From: Allacma fusca
Taxonomy: Eukaryota; Arthropoda; Collembola; Symphypleona; Sminthuridae
NCBI GenBank assembly: GCA_947179485.1
Contig: OX359247.1
Span: 54,719,131-54,783,130, forward strand
Direction of reading: 5' to 3'
Length of the DNA: 64,000 nt
In this document: piece by piece, positions 47,299 through 57,914 of the stretch
How the letters are laid out: each line of letters begins with the position of its first letter
Numbering within the stretch: position 1 is the first letter of the stretch
Translations under genes and position numbers: made by a program
The notes under the pieces: model-generated
Database searches by the model: none
The model's input: the letters and a program-made list of their open reading frames with translations, nothing else
What the model was told of the DNA's origin: nothing

Positions 47299-48244
47299 CA
47301 GAGATGCGCAGCCTTCGAAGGCTAGCCTTCCAAGAAGGCTTCCTTGAAGGCGGAAAGGTAACTTTCTTAACGTTGCAGAAGGAATGGAAGGATGTGGATA
47401 TTTTTTTCTGAAGGCTGAAGGAAGCCTTCACAAAAACTATCAGTGAAGGATTGTAAAGGAAGGGCTCCTAAATATTGGCCCTCTAAGGCCGTGAAGGCTT
47501 CGAGGTAATGATAGGTAAACTCCCAGTTCATCACCCCCACTCCCGATCAGTCCCAGAAGGGCTGAGATACACTCAGTCCACTCAGTCTTGCTTATTATAG
47601 TGTGAGTTCAACTCAGTCTCAGCCCCAATAAACTCCTTGGTCAAACTCCCACTCAGTCCCCAAGGATACAAAATACCGCTAATTTCCGTCCTTGGGCTTT
47701 AATATATGGCGCTAAAACTTTAAAAACGCTTATTATTGTTTGCGCATCAGTCCCGCTCAGTCCATGCACTTGAATTAGTTCAATCCTTCAGTCCCACTCG
47801 CTCTCAGTCCTAACCGTTTTCATACATATCAGTCCCACTCTCACTCCACTCCCACTCCACTCCCTGTTTATCCACTCAGTCCCGAGAGATACAATCACTT
47901 TTCCCTAACATTACTTCGAGGTACACGAAATATCTATAACGTGAAAGCATAGCATATGCAACGACGTTTAGCTGCCAGTGCACAAATACAGCCAATTCGT
48001 GAACTCACAACTGACAATGTGTGCCCGCTCTCTTCACTGCACTGAATCCTGCTGGGGCAAAACGTTTTTAAGCGGGTTGTAGTTTAAAATTGAAGGAAGT
48101 CTATTTTTAGAAGAAGGCTGAAGGCCAAAATGAGTGTATGTATTTTGGAAGGAAGGGTGAAGGAAGGCAGACATGTTGAAGGGGAAATTTGTACTGAATT
48201 TTTGCCTTCGAAGGCTTGAAGGCTATTTCCTTTGCGCATCTCTG
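47299..48244. mobile_element. hAT-like element with GAAGGCTT arrays (946 bp, contains a nested element)
   Basis: The termini read CAGAGATGCGCA on the left and, inverted, CAGAGATGCGCA on the right. The perfect 8-bp duplication ttctcggc lies at 47291-47298 and 48245-48252. Arrays of gaaggcttcc and gaaggctgaagg words occupy 47310-47500 and 48090-48230. The termini match the left end at 8291, though the array word there is different. Non-coding. Confidence 0.92.
47506..47913. mobile_element. Nested hAT-like element with CAGTCCCACTC array (408 bp)
   Basis: The termini read TAATGATAGGTAAA on the left and, inverted, TAATGTTAGGGAAA on the right. The perfect 8-bp duplication cttcgagg, taken from the host gaaggcttc array, lies at 47498-47505 and 47914-47921. 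The interior is dominated by cactcagtcccactc words. Non-coding. Confidence 0.85.
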
Positions 48245-48259
48245 TTCTCGGCTATATAC

Positions 48260-49240
48260 CAACTGCTTGCGGCCTACTGGAAGCTCGCAATATTAGGCAA
48301 TTTTATATATTCTTTTAAAAGCTCTAATCATAATTATTATAAACATTACATAAATCATCAAATTTGGATTAAATTAAGTCTGGCAGTGAGAAAAACTACG
48401 TTCGGATACACCACTGAAGAATTTGATAAGAGAATTTTAATGACTGAACTTTGTACACATTAGTGTGGGGTTGTTATTAGGAAACCGCAAATGGAATTGA
48501 AAGTACTTATTGCAACAGTTTTTATATTTAACGTCAGATAAATTCTTAGAATTTATATTGCTGAAGTTATTTGCTCACTACTCTTTAATTACAAGCCTTA
48601 ATATAGATACATTTGATTTTTATATCCCCTAAAAATATCATTAGGAAGTAAGGATTGATTTGTAGGACCCATGGACTTTAGTAACTATTGCAAGTGAAAA
48701 GTGTTGCGCTAATATGAATTCCTTTCATTTTTCCTGTTTTAAATAATCAGTGCGTCCAGTGTCTGAGGCTTCAGTTACATTATTACGGTACAAATGAGCT
48801 ATATACAAGTTATAATAACATACAAAATCATATTTGATCCGCACGTTGTGCTGATCCACTAAGGGGTAAAGCACCATACAGTGATGCAACAGCAAGATTT
48901 AATAACAATGTTGGTATTAAATTGATCAAGCGATTAGTTAAATTCCACCTGCATAGCCAAATATTGAGTTTGGGAGAGAACTTTAGTGGGCCGGTAGCCG
49001 TTGTCCCATAATTTTTTGATGATGAATTGCCAGCTACCTATGTATATGAAACTAATTGTTAGTCTTACAGTTAATAGTTCACACGTCTTATATGAGTTTA
49101 CTTTGCCCGGCGAAACGGGATATTAATATTAAGCCTTCTCGACAGGCCTTGATATGGGATATATAGGCATTTACGGTTTTGTGTATACTCTCACAATTCT
49201 CAAGTAATTGCCCCTGTGCGAAGCACAGGGCTTTTACTAG
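48260..49240. other. Intergenic sequence
   Basis: No supported gene or element. Confidence 0.35.
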
Positions 49241-49251
49241 TATATTATAAC

Positions 49252-49746
49252 TAGTGTTTCTGAACTGTACCAAAACATGGACTCGACCCGACTCGTTTTC
49301 CCGAACCGAAAAAAATCCCAATTCTGTTCCCAAAACCGGAACCGATATTTTCGAGTCCGGGACATTTTTGGCTTCCCGGAACCGATCCGGAAAATAAAAG
49401 CGGTTCCCGAACCGGTTACGGTTCCTTTCCGAACCGACAGAAAATGTATATGATTTATTTTTATGGAAGCCAAAATTGTGTTGCCTTTTCAAATGATAGT
49501 TAAAAAATGCTGGCCAAATGCAAGTGTTGCGTTTTCATCCAAAACGGCAGCTTTAATAAACCCTTCCCGAAAACTTTTGGTTTTGATTGTTGTACCCGAA
49601 ACCGGACCGAAATTTGACGGTTCATAAACCGATGACCCGAAACCGGACCGAAATGTAACGGTTCTTTAAATCGTTGACCCGAAACCGTACCGGAACCGAA
49701 ACCGAACCGGAACCTCGGGAATTCCCGATCCCGAACAGAAACACTA
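49252..49746. mobile_element. Probable hAT-like element with GGTTCCGAACCG arrays (about 495 bp)
   Basis: The ends read TAGTGTTTCTG on the left and, inverted, TAGTGTTTCTG on the right. The flank attataac (49244-49251) recurs at 49750-49757, but three extra bases (att) separate it from the right terminus, so the duplication is imperfectly placed. Words such as cccgaaccgg, aaaccggaccg and ggttcccgaacc make up the arrays around a short unique core. Confidence 0.7.
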
Positions 49747-49759
49747 ATTATTATAACGA

Positions 49760-50400
49760 GCTAAACTGTGACTGTGTTTGTGGAGGTTTTCTTTAACGCT
49801 TAAACTTTCGCTCTAAACGTGGTCGTTTTAAACACAGTCCCGTTAGAAGTGTACACATTAATGAAAGAGTTTCAAATGACTAACAATTCTGCAAAGTAAT
49901 CAAACAATTACAATGGCCAATTTCCAGCAGAACCAAATTTAGACCAAGACGTTGGCCAATTGACCAACTGATTGGGTTGGCAAGAAAAGTTTTAGACAGC
50001 TATTTTGGACGGAATAGCCTTAACGTTTTAGTAACTACACCGAAAAAATCAAACTGTTTGGGGTATAACTGCTAATAATAGTCAAATTTACTCTTAGAAC
50101 TTACTCTTCTTTCGACAAACGTTCTCGATGTTACCATTCAGGACCGTTTGTCAAGTTGCCCAGGTAGGATCTTTTGTCACTTTAAAAGTTATCTGGCGGG
50201 AAGCGTCAAAACTTGTGGGCTAATCCTACGTAGTTGCATGGCCCAAATTTTTGAAAAATCCAAGGGAGTTGGGCAAGAATATTTTACTGAACCCAATTAA
50301 CCACTTTAACTAAGAAATAATGCGGTCTATTGCAGTAAGAACACAAAAATAATGAATTTCTAGATAAGGTAAATACGACCATTTTCATATTTAAGCATTG
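49760..50400. other. Intergenic sequence 3' of GW8
   Basis: No gene recognised. Confidence 0.35.
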
Positions 50401-50403
50401 GCT

Positions 50404-50409
50404 TTTATT
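50404..50409 (-). terminator. Candidate polyadenylation signal of GW8
   Basis: AATAAA on the minus strand, about 227 bp after the stop. Confidence 0.45.
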
Positions 50410-50635
50410 TTCATTTCAATAGGATTTTGATGAAGTCCTCAAGAAATTTATGGGCAAATAGTGAAATCACGGGGGATCGATTACTGTAGTAATATTATAT
50501 AAACATTTCATAGTATTGCGAATTTTTAAGGTCCAGTAATTAATCTTGAATGAACTCCAAAAGCCCTATTGCACACATTTCACCAAGCCCAAACGTTAGA
50601 GCTTTAACATGGATTACTTTCCTCGTCGACGTTAA

Positions 50636-51989
50636 TTAATGGCCCCAACCGGCGTGCTTTCCTTCGCTACTCTTGCCCCAACCCCAACCATCTCCCCCAT
50701 CTTTACCTTCACTGCTCTTGCCCCAACCCCAACCATCTCCGCTGCTCTTTCCTTCACTGCTCTTTCCTTCGCTACCCTTGGCCCATCCCCAACCGTCTCC
50801 GCTGCTCTTTCCTTCGCTGCTTTTGCCCCAGCCCCAACCATCTCCGCTACTCTTGCCTTCACTGCTCTTGCCCCAGCCCCAACCATCTCCGCTGCTCTTG
50901 CTCCATCCCCAACCATGTCCACTGCTCTTGCCTTCACTGCTCTTGCCCCAACCCCAACCGTCTCCACTGCTCTTGCCTTCGCTGCTCTTGCCCCAACCCC
51001 AACCGTCTCCACTGCTCTTGCCTTCACTGCTCTTTCCTTCGCTGCTCTTGCCCCAGCCCCAACCGTCTCCACTGCTCTTGCCTTCGCTGCTCTTGCCCCA
51101 TCCCCAACCGTCTCCACTGCTCTTTCCTTCGCTGCTCTTGCCCCAGCCCCAACCGTCTCCACTGCTCTTGCCTTCGCTGCTCTTGCCCCAGCCCCAACCG
51201 TCTCCACTGCTCTTGCCTTCGCTGCTCTTGACCCATCCCCAACCGTCTCCACTGCTCTTGCCTTCACTGCTCTTTCCTTCGCTGCTCTTGCCCCAGCCCC
51301 AACCGTCTCCACTGCTCTTGCCTTCACTGCTCTTTCCTTCGCTGCTCTTGCCCCAGCCCCAACCGTCTCCACTGCTCTTGCCTTCACTGCTCTTGCCCCA
51401 GCCCTCTCCGCTGCTCTTTCCGTCACTGCTCTTGCCCCAACCCCAACCATCACCGTTGCTCTTTCCTTCACTGCCCCAACCAGAGCCGCTCTTTTTGTCA
51501 TCGCTCTTGCCCCAACCCCAGCCATCTCCGCTGCTCTTTCCTTCACTGCCCTTGCCCCAACCGTCTCCACCGCTCTTTCCACCTTCGTTCTTACCCCAAC
51601 CCCATCCGTTTCCGCCGGTTTTCTCAAGGACGCTGTAGCTCCAGCCCCAACCATCTCCGCCGTTTTTCTTGCCACTGTTATCCCCCCAGCCATGTCCTCC
51701 TTCACTCTTTCCATCACCACCCTTTCCTGAACCCCATCCCTGATGGTGGGTCTCAGCGGTCTTCAAAGTTTCCTTCTTTCCAGTTCCTGTTTTTATGGAT
51801 ACAGTAGCTGCCACACAGCAAGCCACGACAGCAATCAGAATCTAAGGATAAAAAATAGGTTAGTTCATTACGACTTTTGGGATAGGTTATTTGTAAATCC
51901 GCTTATTCCAGAAAATCAAACATTCAACATTTAAAATTATTTCAGATATTAACTATAAATATTTATTCTCTTACAAAAAGCTTTGCCAT
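50636..51989 (-). CDS. GW8: long Gly/Trp/Ser-rich secreted repeat protein
   Basis: Exon 1 is 51975-51989 (MAKLF, then gtaaga). The intron is 51842-51974 and exon 2 is 50636-51841, beginning ILIAVVACCVAATVSIKTGTGKKETLKTAETHHQGWG, for 406 aa, more than twice any other member. The first ~100 residues after the linker are irregular (GWSYSVLEKTGGNGWGWGKNEGG and similar). The rest is a regular array of SSGDGWGWGKSSEGK units, with extra KSSEGK insertions, ending GKSSEGKHAGWGH. Compared with subtype A the spacer SGG is replaced by SSEGKSSG, so it is Ser/Glu/Lys-richer. The repeat DNA is also open in other frames (Pro-, Ala- and Arg-rich), which are shadows. Confidence 0.9.
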
Positions 51990-52068
51990 TGTGATTCCAA
52001 TGCTTGATGAGGTTGTTTAATATAAAGATCTGTTTGATGATTGATAGTTAAAAGAAATGCAACTCGCC

Positions 52069-52076
52069 TTTTTATA
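52069..52076 (-). promoter_or_regulatory. TATA box of GW8
   Basis: TATAAAAA on the minus strand, 87 bp upstream of the ATG. Confidence 0.65.
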
Positions 52077-52944
52077 CGAAATCCATTTTTGGTCCCTGAC
52101 GTCACTACATAATCCTTTTGGTTAATGAAGTTCAAAACCCTTCGCGTTGCACTACTTCATAATTCTTAATAATGAAAATGCGTACATTGGGTGGGGTTTA
52201 TTAACGGAGGATGGACTTTTCTTCCCAAATGAAACTTCATCCTTTGAACTTTCTCTGATTGTGAGCTTGGATTTTCTCTTGTTGTAACCAGAAGGTCATG
52301 TATGTATTCTCATTAACGGAACGTGGCTCTAAAAGCAGAAGCAGTGGAGCGCAGATAACTATAAACATTATGGGCTCATGTAGTTAGAAATATTTTTATG
52401 TCTGAATTTCCACAGTACTTAGGAAGCAATAAATTAAATCATGTGAAGATAAATCGAAACTTTGAGCTAACCCAATTTGGGATGCAAAATTCCAATATCA
52501 CAAGTACAATTATTGATAATTACTGTTCTATGTATTTAAAAAATGTGCAAAGGTAAAATTAATTAGTATGTAAGGATGATTAAACGTAGTCTTCAGTAAT
52601 CCCCTGTCATTGTCCTGCAAAGGTAGAGTACGAGATTTCGTAGATACAGGACTTAAAGGAAATTTGAGTTGAGGATATTAGATGCAATTGTAGTAGTATG
52701 TATGTACGTATGTATAATTATATAAGTGTCTATAGTTAATCAAGAAATTAATGCACATAATTAATTCAATTATCATTTTATTTTTAGTCTTCATTGAAAT
52801 CCGTGGAGATGTAGATACTCCCTTAAGTTTCGTTAGTGAATATGTATCAAACCGTGAACGATGAATAGATTTTAAGGAGAATAAGCAAAATAGTTTAGAG
52901 ATAATAATTTACTTAAATTTATGCCAAATTAATTGCTTTTATAA

Positions 52945-52969
52945 GCTCCACTGCATCACACATTACGAT
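52945..52969 (+). promoter_or_regulatory. Distal upstream element of GW8 (degenerate)
   Basis: gctccactgcatcacacatt, 956 bp upstream of the ATG. It shares the first half of the motif; the position is further away than at the other genes. Confidence 0.3.
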
Positions 52970-52999
52970 TAGATATCAAACGACACTTAAAATCACTCA

Positions 53000-55880
53000 C
53001 TTGACTCTTAACATGATTTCCTGCTTCAGAATCATCATAACGCACTTTTGCTAATATCAAGAATGTTTTCATACAACAGAAAGGACTTTAAATTAAATAC
53101 TTGAGAATCTTTGAGTCATACTCGAGAGTAACAGTCCGCTGAAACTTTTGTTTCACTCTTAATTTTAATTGCTAAAATTTTACTGTAAAAACAGGGATTT
53201 TCAATTAAAAGTGCAACTATAAAAAATACATGAGTTGCTCTGGCTGTGATAGAATACAAGTATCATGACGATTTTCAGTCAATGAAATATTTTCTACTAG
53301 GACATATAAGGAGCCATATGATTTCATATGAAAGATAATTTTTGTCGCTCTAATTCATGAGTTTGATTTCCCTGTGTATGATAATAATATTAATACACAT
53401 ATGTAAGGCTGTACAAGTCATTCTAAATTTTTGCTGTAATAATTAGAAACATAATATTTTTTGAAACTGTAAAGGTCTCAGCATTTTGAAAACGTATGTT
53501 TATGTCTAGATAATTATATAAGTAGATACATATGTGCTTCCACGACATTCTTCCAGACAATTTCCCTCTTGGGAAAGACACTTTATAAAGGGAGAACAGC
53601 CAAAGGAAAAATGTAGTGAAAATGTAATACTGTTCCGAGTTTGAAAACCAAACCCGTCGTTTCGGGCGTTCACGTTATGATAGTTCTGGTAAACGAGGGC
53701 TAATGTGAGTTAAGGTATTTAATCAATTCGATTGTAATTTCGAAATCCTGGCTGATATTTGTGTCGTATATATCAAAATGTGGATTATGTAACCAAAATA
53801 TCAACAATATATTTGTATTTCTCCTACGCAAATTATGTGAGAGCCCTCCCACCTCCTTTGGAATGAATTTTGTTTTGACAACGTTTTAAATTCTTTTTTT
53901 TTTTAAATTCAAATTTGCATTGATCCCGATTCAAATGGATTTTCACGGGATGCCATCGTGAATTTGGAAAAATCTTTCGGTGGGTTCTTGCCACTCGGTT
54001 ATTAACACCTCGTTTTGTGCAGCTTTCAAAGTGCCTACTTTAAAAGAATTGAAAGAAATTGAAATTATGAAATCCTATTTGGTGGGATACTCTAAAATAT
54101 GAGTGTTATGAACCAGATTTCTACAATCTGAAAGTTATAGACGAGACCAGCAAACAAGGGACTTCGTGACTACCTTCCACAACACTCATTAATTTGTGCA
54201 TTCCATTCCATCACAGCATCCGCTCACAATCAACACAGAGGCTGTTGAATAAGTTGACCCAAGTGCACCGTAGGTCACATCATTTGCCCCCTCTAGACCA
54301 CATAAGCTATTATGGTAAAAAGGGTAGGCAACTAAGCAATACATCGAAACTTGTTTCCCATTTTAAAACAAAATTCGAAATGTTTAATCCCCTCGAATCG
54401 ACAAAACAGGAACTAGAAAATCCAATTGCCTCTTCATTTACTTTGAAATGGAAATATCATGTTCACACTCTGGCAATAGACTGGTCAATGTATTTTCAAG
54501 AATTCTCATAATCCGCACCGCCTGTGCCTGCAATTGCACAAGTTCATGATCTGCCATACGTCACAACCCCACTCCTCAAAACAAAATAATGCTTAACCTT
54601 TATTTGCATATTTACTCCACATTGATTCAAGCGAACAGAAGATGGGTGTCAGGCACTGTGTACAGTCTTGCTCCAGGGAATTTTAACATACATTAATGTA
54701 ACAGAAGGAATTTTATATACATAGCTGCACAAGCCTGGCCTAGTTGTTGAGGTTGAAGCCCTACCACTGTTGTACAATCAAAACTCGATATAAGGGAGCT
54801 CTGGGGACTATCAATTTTAATCCACTTTTAAAAACTTACCTTTATCCTCCTAAGCATCACTTATACTGGGCCTGGTACAGACAGGACAGTTCCTTATAGG
54901 CCTAATATCCTCTGCATGTTAGTCCACTATAGCAAGTTTTGACTGACTACTTATGTACATATGTGTAGATATATTAACACGTCTATTTAAATAGAGAGAC
55001 ACGCTTTTAAAATACATTCAATATATACATAGATGAAAAATTGCTATTTTTCAGGTTTCAAGTAATGTGCTTCACGCTCATTAAAAGATTGGTAATCAAA
55101 CCGTATAAGACATCCTCTTGAAGGCTGCTGTGCTGCAAGTGTCATTGTTTGGCCAACTGTAAATTGAATAAATTCATTTTTCTCTCCAATATATCATCGT
55201 ACATTGTGACTATGAGCCGTACAGTGGCAATAAAGTATGAGTTTAACTTATGATTGATTCTTGAGCTTCATTGAACGGTCCATGGCATTTCAACAAGAAG
55301 TGACTAAATGTAATGAACGTGTCTTTGTCGATATTTAACGGAAAATCTTAAGCAGACTCTGGAGAAAGTCATTTAAAAAATCATTTATTTCAACAAAATT
55401 GAGGATTCTTGAATAAACGTATAGCTGGCATATTGATAAATATTTATGTAGATACATATACATAATTATGGCTGGAAACTAATCACATATTTCAAGGTAG
55501 GGATTGTTTCTGTAGTCTGCACGGAGCACATAAGCAATAAATTGTATAATATTGTTGAAAGATAAGGCTAAACTAAGGGATTCACCTTAAATTAAGCCGA
55601 GATTTAGTGGAAGACTTGATTGTCTTTTGAGTACTAATTTTCGTTGTGTTTGACCCATTTATTATGACAGAAATTGTAGGCCTCCAATTGGTATTTTAAG
55701 CTTAATGAGTCAATGTGGTCTTACACCTTCCCCCTCAAAAAACTTGTTCAGATAAACGTTTTTAAATTCAGCTAAAAACAAACATCATGACTTTGCCAAC
55801 TATGCAATATTGGTGTGTATCCATTAATGAAGCTGTCTTGATAACCAAAACATATGCCCAGAACTAAGCATCACAGTACC
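53000..55880. other. Intergenic sequence between GW8 and GW9
   Basis: The ORF at 54194-54511 (105 aa, basic, with paired His) has no recognised domain. Sequence near 55290-55400 is a diverged copy of the subtype A 3' flank. Nothing else is supported. Confidence 0.4.
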
Positions 55881-55910
55881 AAAATTATCACATTGAACAA
55901 GGAAATCAAT

Positions 55911-55916
55911 TTTATT
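55911..55916 (-). terminator. Polyadenylation signal of GW9
   Basis: AATAAA on the minus strand, 131 bp after the stop, in sequence similar to the GW2/GW5 3' end. Confidence 0.6.
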
Positions 55917-56046
55917 TTGAATTTAAAAAGACTCGATAGGCAAGTTAATTATTATTGTTACCGATCAAAAACATAAACCATTAAATTAACTCAAATAATT
56001 TTTTGTTATTTAGGATAAATACGTTTTTGTTCCTAGAACTACAGCT

Positions 56047-56675
56047 CTAATCGCTCCAGCCCCAACCTCCTTTGTTTCCCTGACCTCCGTGACCCCAGCC
56101 CCAGCCATCACCGCCGCTCTTGCCCCAACCATCTCCGCCGCTCTTGCCCCAACCCCAGCCATCACCGCCGCTCTTTCCCCAGCCATCTCCGCCGCTCTTA
56201 CCCCAACCCCAGCCGTCTCCGCCGCTCTTTCCCCAGCCCCAGCCATCTCCGCCGCTCTTACCCCAACCCCAGCCATCTCCGCCACTCTTGCCCCAGCCAT
56301 CTCCGCCGCTCTTACCCCAACCCCAGCCATTTCCGCCGCTCTTGCCCCAGCCCCAACCATCTCCGCCACTCTTGCCCCAGCCATCACCGCCGCTCTTTCC
56401 CCAGCCCCAGCCCCATCCCTGGTTGTGGGTCTCAGCAGTCTTCAAAGTTTCCTTCTTTTCAGCAACTGTGGTTGCGGACATAACGGCTGCCACACAACAA
56501 GCGAGGACAGCGACCAAAGCCTAAATGCAAAAAACATACAAAAACAATTAATGACACTCCGTAAGAGTTTTAGAACTGGCAGCAAGACAAAATAGTTAAC
56601 GAGTTAATAAATGTTTTGTATCACTGTACAATTTGATGTGTGGAACTTTTGGTTACTTACGAAAATCTTTGCCAT
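56047..56675 (-). CDS. GW9: secreted Gly/Trp-rich repeat protein, subtype A
   Basis: Exon 1 is 56661-56675 (MAKIF, then gtaagt). The intron is 56521-56660 and exon 2 is 56047-56520, for 162 aa. The signal core is ALVAVLACCVAAVMSA and the linker EKKETLKTAETHNQ. The array alternates GWGKSGGD and GWGWGKSGGD, with one Asp-to-Asn change (GGNGWGWGK), and ends GHGGQGNKGGWGWSD, clearly homologous to the GW2/GW5 C-terminus. 5' and 3' flanks are also recognisably related to GW2/GW5, so it is a dispersed subtype A paralogue outside the palindrome. Confidence 0.9.
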
Positions 56676-56753
56676 TTTGAAAGTGCTATATTTACTTGTG
56701 TTAACAATGAAAGATCTAATTGTTTAATAATGGTCACATTAACTTCGGCTCTC

Positions 56754-56761
56754 CTTTTATA
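56754..56761 (-). promoter_or_regulatory. TATA box of GW9
   Basis: TATAAAAG on the minus strand, 86 bp upstream of the ATG. Confidence 0.7.
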
Positions 56762-56859
56762 CTGCGTTAGCTTTAGGTCTCTGCACTTGAATGCAGTATC
56801 CCTGTATCGTTGTTATACTCTGTGGAGTTTACAATCCCCTTATCTGTGAGGAAGCACAT

Positions 56860-57890
56860 ATAATATGGATACACGCTGTGGATGTACATATACATTATTA
56901 CACTTGTACTATTTCAGATTGTGTTAATTGCCTGAGATAAAAATATTTTATTTTAGAATGGTTCTTATTGATGCAACTTTCTCCAATCGTCTATGTACTC
57001 ATTTACATAGAAGAAAACACCAGAAAGCGCAATGCTATCTGTACTATAGCTGTTAAATGTAAAAATCGCAGAGCGTTAATACACTGGTGCAAATAGCATA
57101 ACAGGAACATTCACGCAGCACTGGCATCCTTTTGAGTACATTTCTGGTTGGCATAATCAACCTGGAATTACGCTATACGGGAAGTGTAAATGTGCTTTAC
57201 CGGTCAAATATTAATGGGAATTTGTAATCATTCACATAATAACATAGTAACTCTGTTTTATAAAACGGTTAAAACTGTATTTCGAATTAACTATAGTGCC
57301 ATATAATAAAATCATAGGGCTGGATGGTCTCTATCTGAAAAGGATTTACTTCTTCAAAAACAGTAGCAAAATGAAAGCGTTACTTTTAAGGGAATGATTT
57401 TATAACTGTTATAGTAGGCATGGAATTGAGACTCTTCCAAAAAGTGTATCAAAGAATAATATTTGGTGCGGTTTTTTAGCAGACAGTTCTGGTAGAATCA
57501 GTAATATTAAAAAAACCCGATGATTCAAATCTACAAAATTTTGTCTATTTTTGGGGGGATTTTAAGTGTCAAATAATAATTTATTGACAATGACAATACA
57601 ATGTATTATGCGAACTAATAAATTTCAAAGCACACCCACTCACTGCTTCAAACTTGACATCTTTAAAATTCGAGAGATTCACTAATGTTAAGGTTTTTTT
57701 GTATTTTTTGAAGATGATTCCAACTAAAAGGCATAACTTTTTTGTTTGCCAAGTTGTCGCTTGTACTCTAACAATTTTGTCGGTTACCATTTTTTATTAG
57801 CCTCAAAAGCCAAAAGCAATAGTGAATCTGATTCACCCACGATTAATTTAAGAAAGAAATAAAAATATATGTAATTCTTTTGAACTGCTT
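56860..57890. other. Intergenic sequence
   Basis: The upstream part (56860-57080) is related to the 5' flank of GW2/GW5. No further gene is recognised; the minus ORF at 57581-57790 lacks known motifs. Confidence 0.35.
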
Positions 57891-57914
57891 TCAAATATCC
57901 TGTGAATTGCCGTT

